This document shows positions 8,093 through 16,004 of a stretch of DNA of 43,179 nt, piece after piece. The notes beneath the pieces are model-generated. The model ran no database searches. It was not told the origin of the DNA and was given only the letters and a program-made list of their open reading frames with translations. Every line of letters starts with the position of its first letter. Position 1 is the first letter of the stretch. The DNA comes from Candidatus Nanopelagicales bacterium (lineage in GTDB: Bacteria; Actinomycetota; Actinomycetes; S36-B12; GCA-2699445). Both the position numbers and the translations under genes were made by a program. The DNA lies in the NCBI GenBank assembly GCA_030700225.1, contig JAUYJT010000039.1, positions 1-43,179 of the forward strand, read 5' to 3'.

Positions 8093-8944
8093 CTACTGCC
8101 CGATCCCCGGAGACTTGCCCTTGCCGAGGCCATCCAGATGCGTAGAGACGGTCTTGGCGAGATCCGAGCCAGGATCGATCTTGACAACCTTCTGCCACTC
8201 TCTTTTAACTCGCGCGAGGTCCGGTGGCTCTTGGCTAAGGTAGAGGAATCCCAGATCGTAGTGCGCCTCCGCGAGCCCAGGATCCAGTTTCGTGACCTTC
8301 AGCCATTGCTTCTCAGCACCGGCGGAGTCGCCCTGGTTGAACAATGAAGCACCGAGCAGCAGCCTGGCACGCTCTGACTTCGGGTTGACGGCCACCGCCT
8401 TCCTGCCAAACTCTCCGGCCACGCGGTAGTCACCGGCCTGGAAGTAGAGGTCTGCCAGCTTCAGCAGCGACTTCGCATCCTGCGGATTCTCGGAGATCTT
8501 GCGCATCAACGGCGCCACTTGGGCCTGATCCACCTCCGCCGGGGCCTGAGCAGCCGAATCCGTGAGATCACCGGAGACGGCGGGGATATCGGAACTACCG
8601 CCGACCTTGTAGACACCGAAGACAATGACTACAGCTGCTGCTGCCGCACCGACCTTCCACCATTTCCTCGAGTTCAGCAGCCGACGTCTCGTCAGATTGC
8701 CGCCTCGGCGCTCCTTGGGCGAGCACGCATGGCGCAGCAGCACGTATGCCTCTTCAGCCTCCGTCCTGCGCATCTCGGCCCAAGGGACCAAATTAGGAGG
8801 AACGCTGTCAAGGAAGTCGGCGCACTCGCTGTGCGCCGTTTCGATGTCGTGCCAACTCGCGGGAGCCGAGAGTCCAAGGCGACTCAGCAGTTCCATCTCG
8901 AGCTCGTCGTCCTGGTCAGCTCGCGTCACACGTATCCCCAGCAT
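8093..8944 (-). CDS. Membrane-anchored TPR protein, CcmI/CycH-like
   Basis: A cytoplasmic N-terminal region of about 90 residues is followed by a single membrane helix (about 97-115, VGAAAAAVVIVFGVYKVGG) and an extracytoplasmic domain with at least three TPR units (for example NPQDAKSLLKLADLYFQAGD and NPKSERARLLLGASLFNQGD). This layout resembles CcmI/CycH apocytochrome chaperones, which hold the apoprotein C-terminus for heme ligation. Such proteins are typical of System I, so pairing one with System II genes would be unusual. It is the first gene of the maturation sub-operon and is preceded by 176 nt that contain a palindrome. The role is inferred from position. Confidence 0.7.
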   Translation of the reverse strand: MLGIRVTRADQDDELEMELLSRLGLSAPASWHDIETAHSECADFLDSVPPNLVPWAEMRRTEAEEAYVLLRHACSPKERRGGNLTRRRLLNSRKWWKVGAAAAAVVIVFGVYKVGGSSDIPAVSGDLTDSAAQAPAEVDQAQVAPLMRKISENPQDAKSLLKLADLYFQAGDYRVAGEFGRKAVAVNPKSERARLLLGASLFNQGDSAGAEKQWLKVTKLDPGLAEAHYDLGFLYLSQEPPDLARVKREWQKVVKIDPGSDLAKTVSTHLDGLGKGKSPGIGQ

Positions 8945-9001
8945 GCGTTATCCCGTCCTCAGGTGATCTGACGATCCCTAACTATTGTCGAAAAGAGCGA
9001 T

Positions 9002-9045
9002 TTGACATGGTATCCGCCGAAAGACATGTCTTGGATAGATATGTC
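9002..9045. promoter_or_regulatory. Palindromic operator candidate upstream of the maturation genes
   Basis: The 12-bp perfect palindrome AAGACATGTCTT lies at 9021-9032. Half-site-like GACAT/ATGTC elements occur on both sides (GACAT 9004-9008, ATGTC 9041-9045). It is in the 176-nt gap between the eight-motif cytochrome stop and the TPR gene start, about 77 nt upstream of the latter. A weak minus-strand -10 (TACCAT, 9012-9007) would place the palindrome over the -35 region. No other function is visible in this gap. The binding protein is unknown; the HTH regulator or the response regulator in this block are candidates. Confidence 0.4.
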
Positions 9046-9120
9046 CCCCCCCTGGGCTAGCCGGTTAGATCCACACAATCGCCCAATCTATGCCACTTGG
9101 CAGGTATCGCGTCCGTCGGC

Positions 9121-11514
9121 TCAGTAGTCGAGAGAGTCGTGTTCCTCGCCGTGGCACGTGAGCGTGCAGGACCCGCCCGAGCCAGCGCGCTCCCACAGTG
9201 GAGGGCCCTCCACGTTCGGTGCGAAGTTCACCAACCTGGACCCCTCGATCGACTGGGATCCGACACTGAAGGTGGTCGAGTGGATCCGGAAGTGGCACTC
9301 AGCGCAGATGGCGTTGCCCTGGCCGGCTCCGGGAGAGTCGATATCGGTCCCACCACTCCCCTCATCCCCCAGGTCTGTCAGATGAAGGCCGTGGTACCGG
9401 AAGTTGGTGTCGGAGGCAGGATCGCCGTTCCCGTCGACAAACGGGCGCTCCGCGTGGCACGTCAGGCACAAGGCGAAATCGGCAGCCGCGTAGTCCTCAT
9501 CCGCCCCCTTGAGGACACGGTCCCGGTAGTTCCGGATGAGTATGCCGCGGTTACGCGATGTGTGAGGCGTCAGGCTCCCATCCGGCTCCGGCGCGGCTCC
9601 AGCGCGGCCGTGGCAGTTAGAGCAGCGGATGGTGCTTCCTGTGGTGAAGTTCCACAACTTGTAGGGAGATGTGCCGACCAGGCTCTCGCTCATGGCCTCG
9701 GTCTGGTTCGTCCCCGCGGCTTCGATCGGATGGAACGAGGGATTGTTTGGGTTGAACTCCGTCCCCTTGTCCAGGGCGTACTGCGACGGCTCCAGAGAAG
9801 AATTCGAGGTCAGTTCCGTGTACCCGGAATGACACTTGAAGCACAACTGGTATTCCAGGTTCACGCCGTCCTTCAGGAACGTGTATTCCGGGCTGGACCC
9901 GGCCGCTCCATTCCCGACGGCGACGCCGGAGGCGTCCCCGATGCGCTGAGACGGTGTCCAGCCGTCCTCGGTCTCGGCCCCGCCGCCAGTACCCGAATCA
10001 TGCACGCCATGGCAATCTCCGCATTCACTGTGGCGGTTCAGCGCTCCGGCGAACTCAGGATCCTTCCCACTCGTGTGGCTGGAATTCACGAGCGCGTCAT
10101 GTGAGTAGTACTCCCGCTGGGCTTCGTTGTTCGCTGGCAGATCATCCGCCGTGTACTCACTCTTCACGTCCTGGCCTGCCCCCAGACCGTCGTGGCAAGT
10201 AAAGCAGAGATCGCTCTGCGGCCTTTTCTGCGCGAGCAGGCTGCTGGCGGCGCCCACGTGGGCGCGGTGACAGGTGGCGCACTGATCCGACGTAGCGGAA
10301 TAGGGACCGTGTACTCGTTCGTCCGCGTCCGAGACGAATGCGGTACTCCTGGCGCGCCTGGATTCTAGACGGTAGCGCGGACCCGCTTGGTCCGTGTGGC
10401 GCCCATCGCGTTGCCTCGGGGAGAGCCTGACTTCGGCGCGCCCTCCTATCCGCAACGACGCCGTGTGTTCACCCGCGAACGGATTCCCAGCATCCGTGAC
10501 CCGGAACTCATAGCGCTCCCAGAAGTCCGCGGCGGAACTGACCCTGACCGAGAACTCCTGCTCGGTCGCCGACCGCGGTTCCATTTCGACCCGCCGGTCC
10601 GGGTTGCGGCCCATCGACAGTTGCCCGGCGAGCCCTGTCGCGCCTTCCGGAATCTCGTACAGGAACTCCCGTAGGGGGATCACTCGCCCCAGTTCGCCCT
10701 TGGCGGTCCGCCCCTGCCCGTTCCGGTTCCATTCGCGGGCAACGTAGAAAGCCTCGTCCAGCTCCGCCTTCTCCGGCACTGTCCGGAAGCGCTCAGCGCC
10801 GCTGCGCCGGTACTCAAGTCTCGGCTTGGCTTTCAGCGTGATCGCTCGGTCGTTCAGCATCTGGAAGCGTACCCGGAAGGTCGAGAACCGTGCGATCCCA
10901 TTCAGGGAAGTGTCTGTCTGAAGGTAGCTAGCACCACTGGGGACGACCTTGCCGAATGTGTGACGCGCCACAGTCAGATTCCCATCCGCGACGATGGCGA
11001 ACGATCCTGGCTTCCCGATCTCCGCGGCCAGTTCTTCCGCGGAACGCTGGGTCGGCAGACGCAGCCAGTTTCCCGCGTTCGTCCGGACCGCGAAACTCAG
11101 GTCGGCGGGTTCTGTCGCGCCCAGAGGCAGGTCCTGGAGCGCTGCCTCGATCTGAACGGGTTTCGCGAATTCGCCGATCGGCCCACCCCCATCCAGCGGC
11201 TTAGCGACCACCGTGAAGGACAGCAATAACTTAGATCCCGGTTCCACCCGAGTTCTGGCAACCTCAACGCTCGCGGGTCGTAGCAATGATCCCGCCGGGA
11301 CGGTGACCGTGATGCCTGACCCCTCCAGGGTGAGCACTCGCTCCTCATCAAGACCCGCCGGATCCGAACCCACCGGCGCGGGCACAGGGTCAGGGCCACC
11401 ATCGGTGCCCACAGCCGAACCCAACCCCGACGCGAAGACAGCCATCGCGAACGCGCCCAGCCATGCGGTCAGCCTCAGCGCCCGCCAACATCCAGCTTCC
11501 CGGTTCAACCGCAT
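9121..11514 (-). CDS. Secreted multiheme cytochrome c (7 CXXCH + 1 CX3CH) with large N-terminal non-heme region
   Basis: The 797-residue protein has a signal peptide (about 10-36, RALRLTAWLGAFAMAVFASG). About 370 residues without heme motifs follow; they are rich in beta-prone sequence, and part resembles ZU5-like surface modules (ITVTVPAGSL). The C-terminal half is a doubled-CXXCH type cytochrome with motifs at about 412, 437, 498, 558, 631, 683 and 737. The final site is CTLTCH (783-788), a CX3CH. The start is ATG 11514 with GGGGAG 6 nt upstream. It lies 66 nt downstream of the hexaheme gene. A role as a cell-surface electron carrier or terminal cytochrome is inferred; no catalytic CXXCK site is present. 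Confidence 0.88.
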   Translation of the reverse strand: MRLNREAGCWRALRLTAWLGAFAMAVFASGLGSAVGTDGGPDPVPAPVGSDPAGLDEERVLTLEGSGITVTVPAGSLLRPASVEVARTRVEPGSKLLLSFTVVAKPLDGGGPIGEFAKPVQIEAALQDLPLGATEPADLSFAVRTNAGNWLRLPTQRSAEELAAEIGKPGSFAIVADGNLTVARHTFGKVVPSGASYLQTDTSLNGIARFSTFRVRFQMLNDRAITLKAKPRLEYRRSGAERFRTVPEKAELDEAFYVAREWNRNGQGRTAKGELGRVIPLREFLYEIPEGATGLAGQLSMGRNPDRRVEMEPRSATEQEFSVRVSSAADFWERYEFRVTDAGNPFAGEHTASLRIGGRAEVRLSPRQRDGRHTDQAGPRYRLESRRARSTAFVSDADERVHGPYSATSDQCATCHRAHVGAASSLLAQKRPQSDLCFTCHDGLGAGQDVKSEYTADDLPANNEAQREYYSHDALVNSSHTSGKDPEFAGALNRHSECGDCHGVHDSGTGGGAETEDGWTPSQRIGDASGVAVGNGAAGSSPEYTFLKDGVNLEYQLCFKCHSGYTELTSNSSLEPSQYALDKGTEFNPNNPSFHPIEAAGTNQTEAMSESLVGTSPYKLWNFTTGSTIRCSNCHGRAGAAPEPDGSLTPHTSRNRGILIRNYRDRVLKGADEDYAAADFALCLTCHAERPFVDGNGDPASDTNFRYHGLHLTDLGDEGSGGTDIDSPGAGQGNAICAECHFRIHSTTFSVGSQSIEGSRLVNFAPNVEGPPLWERAGSGGSCTLTCHGEEHDSLDY

Positions 11515-11580
11515 CGTTCGCTCCCCAGCCGGTGTGGGGCACCGCAGCTCTAGCGACGATGCCCACACACACAGCCTGCC

Positions 11581-12549
11581 TTACGGTGTGTATCCCGAGG
11601 CGTGGCAGACCCGGCAAGTACCCCGGTTGTTGATCCGGAGAAGCTTGCTGTCCCCTGTATCCACAGTTCCGTCCGGCAGGTTCACAACTGACGAGTAGAG
11701 CCCTGGCATCGATGCGTTCGACCCGTGGGCCGTATGGCAGTTCGCACAGTTGCGGGCCTTGCCGCTGACCGCGGTGCTATCGCTGGTGTGCCTGTACGCG
11801 TACACCGCATCGCCCGAGTCGGTCTTCGCCTCATGATCCGCCAGATACCTGGTGTGGCACGTGCTGCACCAACTCGCTATCTTCTCCTGGAACTCCGACG
11901 CGTTCACATCTTGCGTGACCCAGTAGTTGGCGGTCGTGTAGACCTTCGTGGCCGTATCGGCGATCTCCACACCCGGTGAGACTGCCCCAGACTCCTTCGG
12001 AATCGCCCTGAGGATCCGGTACAGGCCGTTCCCGTGCGGGTCATGGCATGAACCGCACGAGAGGCTGACGGATTTCCCGTAGTTCACAGTCGCGCTGATC
12101 GCGCCGTTGCCCCATGCCATCTGACTAGATCCGTCGACGCTGTGATTCGAATTCGTGGCTGTGCCTGCAGCGAGCACACCTATCGTCGTCCCGGTCGCAC
12201 CCGCGCCCGGGGTGTACACAGGATTGGCGGCATCAATCAACGCGTACTCGAACCCACCGCCGCGCAGTCCCGTCTCCCCTCCCGCGTAGCTGCGCCCGTT
12301 CTGGACATCCGTGGTCGCGCCAGCGCCACCACCGCCATGACAGCTGTAGCATATCTGCGACTGAGGATCCTTCAGCAGATGTGACGCTTTCGCCGAATGC
12401 ATTCTGTGGCAACTGGCACAGTTGTCAACCACTAGGCTGCTGTTCTTCACGTGTGGCCCGTTATCGGCCGACGCGGGTCCGGCGAACGCCATAGCCAGCG
12501 CCACACCTCCACCCGCACCCAACAGCAAAAGTGCGCTCCTTACCTTCAC
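11581..12549 (-). CDS. Secreted hexaheme cytochrome c, doubled-CXXCH family
   Basis: A clear signal peptide (1-28, ending ASA) is followed by six CXXCH motifs at about 44, 67, 165, 228, 268 and 312 in a 322-residue protein. Extra histidines near the motifs (CASCHRMH, CGSCHDPH, CANCHTAH) can supply bis-His ligation. No membrane anchor or catalytic site is seen, so it is an electron carrier. Six hemes in a small secreted protein rich in loops is also the plan of Geobacter OmcS, but sequence identity with OmcS cannot be judged here. The GTG start at 12549 has a near-perfect AAGGAGGT 5 nt upstream, the best ribosome site of the block, which suggests high expression. It is preceded by the NHL propeller gene (65-nt gap). 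Confidence 0.9.
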   Translation of the reverse strand: MKVRSALLLLGAGGGVALAMAFAGPASADNGPHVKNSSLVVDNCASCHRMHSAKASHLLKDPQSQICYSCHGGGGAGATTDVQNGRSYAGGETGLRGGGFEYALIDAANPVYTPGAGATGTTIGVLAAGTATNSNHSVDGSSQMAWGNGAISATVNYGKSVSLSCGSCHDPHGNGLYRILRAIPKESGAVSPGVEIADTATKVYTTANYWVTQDVNASEFQEKIASWCSTCHTRYLADHEAKTDSGDAVYAYRHTSDSTAVSGKARNCANCHTAHGSNASMPGLYSSVVNLPDGTVDTGDSKLLRINNRGTCRVCHASGYTP

Positions 12550-12614
12550 AGTCCACCTCCTTGGTCCGGCTCTTTCTCTTTCTCTCGCATCCTGTCATCC
12601 ATTGGATCTCCCAC

Positions 12615-13679
12615 CTAGTACCCCCAAACCTGTACCCGGTCATTCACCCTATCCGTAATGTAGACGTGCGACCGAGCGTCCGCCGCGGCACCGTTCGGGA
12701 ACTCGAAAAGCCCCTCACCGCTACCCTCGGCACCGAACAAACCTACTAGTCGCGGCCCGGTTTCCTGGGAAAGACCAGCGATGTCGTATAGCTGAACTCG
12801 CTGGTTGGTCGTGTCCGCGACGTACAGCAAGTGCCCGTCCGCAACAGCGACTCCCCGGGGCATAGACGTGTCGCCCGGACCGGACCCCCGCTTGATCTCC
12901 GCGACCACGTTCCCCTGACCGTCGAAGAGCAGAACCCGGCCGTTGTTGCTGTCACTGACGATCGTGTTCCCGGCGCCATCCACAGCTACGCCGTTCGGGA
13001 AGGAGGTCAGTCCTGGACTGCCCAACTCCCGGATCAGTTCCCCATCTGGGGAGAACACCAGGATCCGCTGCTTGCCGGCCACGTCCGTCACGGTCACGTT
13101 CCCCGCTTCGTCGAAGCCAATGCCCAGGGGCTGCCACTTCTTGCCGCGCGCCTTCGGAATGAACTGGCGCAGGTAGTTGCCGTCGCGGTCGTAGACATAG
13201 ATCTCCCGCGCGGTCCTGTCGGTGACATAGACATCCTCGGTCAGCGGGTTCACAGCGACGTAGACGGGCATGTGGCTCGGCGCACTTGAGTCCGAGGGGA
13301 CGAGAACACCAACCTCCTGACCAGAATCATCAAACACCTTCGTGGTGCGGTCTCCGCCACTCTGGGTTACGTAGATTCTGTCTCCCGACGGGGTCACAGC
13401 GACTCCGAGCGGCTCGGAAACTCCGTAGACGCTGAACTTGTACGCCGGTACCCGTTCCCAGTCGAGGCCAGGAAGCTGGGACAACGGTTTGCGGTTCACC
13501 AGATACCAGGTGAACAAGGCCGCCAGCATCGCGGCGATCACGATCATCACACCCAGCAGCCTCAGCTTGCGCCGCCTTGCCTCCAGTTCCTCAGGCGAGA
13601 CTTCGTCCGCGGCACTGGTGTCCGGCACTGGCTCAGGAGAATCGGCGTCGAGCGGGGGATTGTCGAAGAAGACGGACAT
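12615..13679 (-). CDS. Membrane-anchored NHL-repeat beta-propeller protein
   Basis: A short cytoplasmic N-terminus rich in D, E and P is followed by one membrane helix (about 42-61, LGVMIVIAAMLAALFTWYLV) and about 280 extracytoplasmic residues forming six NHL units. Typical units read PLGVAVTPSGDRIYVT, FPNGVAVDGAGNTIVSDSNN and FPNGAAADARSHVYITDRVN, each followed by an R-V-x-x-[FY] strand. NHL propellers are binding scaffolds. Placed directly before the hexaheme cytochrome gene, it may dock or guide secreted cytochromes (inference). The ATG starts 1 nt after the TPR gene stop, so the two are coupled. Confidence 0.85.
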   Translation of the reverse strand: MSVFFDNPPLDADSPEPVPDTSAADEVSPEELEARRRKLRLLGVMIVIAAMLAALFTWYLVNRKPLSQLPGLDWERVPAYKFSVYGVSEPLGVAVTPSGDRIYVTQSGGDRTTKVFDDSGQEVGVLVPSDSSAPSHMPVYVAVNPLTEDVYVTDRTAREIYVYDRDGNYLRQFIPKARGKKWQPLGIGFDEAGNVTVTDVAGKQRILVFSPDGELIRELGSPGLTSFPNGVAVDGAGNTIVSDSNNGRVLLFDGQGNVVAEIKRGSGPGDTSMPRGVAVADGHLLYVADTTNQRVQLYDIAGLSQETGPRLVGLFGAEGSGEGLFEFPNGAAADARSHVYITDRVNDRVQVWGY

Positions 13680-13680
13680 G

Positions 13681-14655
13681 TCAGCCTTTCCCCTCGTCGG
13701 CGGTCCCGTGACCAGTCGGAAGCGTGACCTGAGTCAGGCGGGCCAAGGCAGCGCTCGCGGTCTGGTTGCGCGGGTCCTTGGCGACTGCCTGGCGGTACCA
13801 GTCCTGTGCTGCGTCCCCGTCTCCCCGGACTTCGGCGACCATGCCCAAGCCAGTCATGGCCGAGGCTGCCACCGAGGACCCGGTCAGGGTCAGGAGGCGC
13901 GATTCCGCCTCGGGGAGTCGGTTCTGGGTGACGTCCACCATCGCACTCGCGTACGCGGCCTCGTCGGACCGGCCTATCGACTCAGCGGCCTGCGCCAGGG
14001 CGGCGTACGGTTCTGTCCAGCCCTGCGGGACCAGTGCCACAGCGGCGGACAGTGCTTCCACGGCCTTCTTCCCGGAACCCCGCTGCAGCAGCGCCTGGCC
14101 AAGAGAGAACAAGGCATCCGCATCCGTCCGATTGATCGCGAGCGCAGCTCGCAGGCTCGCGATTGCCTCATCCGTGGCACCGCGCCGGAGCAGGATGACA
14201 CCCAACTGGTACTGGGCGGATTCTAGCTGCTCGTCGACCGGGGCGAACTCACCTCCGGCTGACGCGCTCGTGATCTTGCGCAGGGACTCCTCGGCCAAGT
14301 CGTCTTCGCCCATGGTCGCCAGGAGGATGCCCTGGCCCAGCAAGGCTGCCCGGTGCTCCGGTTCCGCCTTCAGGATCTCGTCGTACTGTGCCAGTGCGTC
14401 GTCAATCCTGCCGTCCTGCCGGTAGACTCCCGCGAGCTGCAACCTGGGGTTCACCTCATTGGGGCTTTGCACCACAGCATTCTCGGCGGCCTCGATCTGC
14501 CGTTCGGTCAGCGAAGGACCTGCGGTAACCCTCTGATCAAGGTAGTAGAAGACGCTGAACAGGCCGAGCGCGACCACCAGCGCAATGCCGCTGATCCTGA
14601 TCAACCGTCCCAGGGTGGCCTCGGAAAGGCCCTCGGTACGTCTCACCAGATCCAT
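13681..14655 (-). CDS. Membrane-anchored TPR protein
   Basis: One membrane helix (about 20-40, LIRISGIALVVALGLFSVFY) is followed by an extracytoplasmic TPR solenoid of about six units (for example NPRLQLAGVYRQDGRIDDAL, EPEHRAALLGQGILLATMGE, NRTDADALFSLGQALLQRGS). It probably acts as an assembly or docking factor for the cytochromes, since it leads the NHL-cytochrome sub-operon. The start is ATG 14655; AAGGAGG lies 12 nt upstream, farther than ideal, but no other start codon fits. The 157-nt gap upstream (14656-14812) has an AT-rich stretch (CAATAAATT on the minus strand) that could be a promoter; I could not define hexamers with confidence. Confidence 0.8.
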   Translation of the reverse strand: MDLVRRTEGLSEATLGRLIRISGIALVVALGLFSVFYYLDQRVTAGPSLTERQIEAAENAVVQSPNEVNPRLQLAGVYRQDGRIDDALAQYDEILKAEPEHRAALLGQGILLATMGEDDLAEESLRKITSASAGGEFAPVDEQLESAQYQLGVILLRRGATDEAIASLRAALAINRTDADALFSLGQALLQRGSGKKAVEALSAAVALVPQGWTEPYAALAQAAESIGRSDEAAYASAMVDVTQNRLPEAESRLLTLTGSSVAASAMTGLGMVAEVRGDGDAAQDWYRQAVAKDPRNQTASAALARLTQVTLPTGHGTADEGKG

Positions 14656-14812
14656 ATGCGCGTCAACCCTCCTTAGCGGAGCCGCCACGTCTCGTCGGCG
14701 CCAGGCCGACCACAAGCAGAAGCACTTGCCTCCACGCTCAATTTATTGCCTGGGGGCTTGTCCGGCACATCCACCGGGCGGCACATTTACGGTACAGGCT
14801 CACCCGCATGGC

Positions 14813-15178
14813 TCATCCAGAAGGGCTACGATCTGGTTCACCGCCGGGGAGGGAAGGCAATCCATCGCGGATCGCTTGGACAATCTCGTCGATACTTGCG
14901 CAGGCAGGCCGGGTCAGACCCGGTAGCGCCGACATGCTGATGTCAATGATGCGGGCACCTGGCGCCATCGCGCTGAGGTCCGCTTCGCTGGGTCCGTCGC
15001 CTATTTCGAAGATCACGACGAACGGACCCAGCGACAGGGCCTTGCGAACCGCCTGCGAGTCCTGGAGCAGGACTGGGCGCACATCCGCGCCGGATCCCCG
15101 GATCCACTTGGCCAGGCCCTCTCCGAGCAAGGGATGCCTGTAGAGGATCACGACCAACCGGTCCGGCAAGACCACCAT
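14813..15178 (-). CDS. Degenerate receiver-like protein
   Basis: The 121-residue protein resembles the receiver domain of LuxR-type regulators. VVILYRHPLLGEGLAKWI matches the first strand and helix (normally VDDHPLFREGL) and VVIFEIGDGP matches the third strand. The acidic pair is replaced by YR and the phospho-Asp position by Glu, so normal phosphorylation is unlikely. There is no output domain. The start is ATG 15178 (or TTG 15181) with AGGGGGTG upstream. It lies between the response regulator (149-nt gap) and the TPR gene. It may be a pseudo-receiver that binds a partner, or an uncharacterised small protein. Assignment is tentative. Confidence 0.6.
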   Translation of the reverse strand: MVVLPDRLVVILYRHPLLGEGLAKWIRGSGADVRPVLLQDSQAVRKALSLGPFVVIFEIGDGPSEADLSAMAPGARIIDISMSALPGLTRPACASIDEIVQAIRDGLPSLPGGEPDRSPSG

Positions 15179-15326
15179 CAAGCACCCCCTGACGGCTCTC
15201 CCTCATGGCTTCGACTTCAGTCCAATTGGGCAATGACGTTACGCGGAACGGGACGGCGTGGCTATCCCCCACCAGACACATTCCACGCGGGGCCACGATC
15301 ACCCGGCAGGCTGTCAGAACCAGGCA

Positions 15327-16004
15327 TCAGGGCGCCGTGCCGCTTCGCCCCAGACCATGCCTTACGACGTACGCGGCCGCCTGAGTCCGATTCTCAAGCT
15401 GCAACTTCTCCAACGCGTTGTGCACATGATTCTTGACCGTACCTTCGGTTATGGAAAGCGCCCGCCCAACTTCCTTGTTGCTCATGCCTTCAGCCACGAG
15501 TTGCAGGATTTCCAGTTCCCGCCTCGTGATGGCCGACGTCTCGCCGGTGGCAGGCGACACGGCGGGAATGTTCCTGACCTCGGCCAGGACCCGGGCCGCG
15601 ACCGCCGGTGACAGCGCGGCCTCCCCGCGCATCGTGCACCGCAGCATCTCGAACAACTGTTCCGGGCGAAGGTCCTTGAGCAGGTATCCGCTCGCCCCGA
15701 ACCGGATCGCGTCCAGGAGATGCTCGTCCGAGTCGGACACGGTCAGCATCACAACCTTCACCGCAGGCAGTTGCTCGCGGATAGCTCGCGTTGCCTCAAC
15801 TCCGTCCATCACGGGCATCTCGATATCCATCACGACGAGGTCCGGGCTCAGGGCGTTGGCTTTCTCGATCGCGTCCAGCCCGTTCTCGGCCTCTCCGACA
15901 ATGACCATGTCCTGCTGTTCGGCGATCAGAGCGGCTATCGCTCCCCGGAACAACGGCTGGTCGTCAACGAGCAGAATGCGCATTCGCCCATCGGTGGGTT
16001 GCAT
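15327..16004 (-). CDS. NarL/LuxR-family response regulator
   Basis: The 225-residue protein has an N-terminal receiver with the acidic pair in LLVDDQPLF and phospho-acceptor D60 in VVMDIEMP. T and K of the receiver are in MLTVSD and YLLKDLRP. The C-terminal LuxR HTH (about 160-220) reads ITRRELEILQLVAEGMSNKE and then VKNHVHNALEKL. I chose ATG 16004 because GAGGAG lies 5 nt upstream, which makes it overlap the kinase gene by 41 nt; a later ATG at 15983 has no good site. It is the cognate partner of the adjacent kinase and the natural candidate to control the cytochrome genes. Confidence 0.92.
   Translation of the reverse strand: MQPTDGRMRILLVDDQPLFRGAIAALIAEQQDMVIVGEAENGLDAIEKANALSPDLVVMDIEMPVMDGVEATRAIREQLPAVKVVMLTVSDSDEHLLDAIRFGASGYLLKDLRPEQLFEMLRCTMRGEAALSPAVAARVLAEVRNIPAVSPATGETSAITRRELEILQLVAEGMSNKEVGRALSITEGTVKNHVHNALEKLQLENRTQAAAYVVRHGLGRSGTAP

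Noticed and set aside
9097-10104. Plus-strand open frame of 335 codons opposite the eight-motif cytochrome
   Set aside because: It is a shadow in high-GC DNA. The minus strand carries the CXXCH motifs and a good ribosome site.
2776-12549. Nitrite reductase NrfA or other catalytic multiheme reductase
   Set aside because: None of the three cytochromes has a CXXCK motif, and none matches the NrfA or hydroxylamine oxidoreductase pattern.
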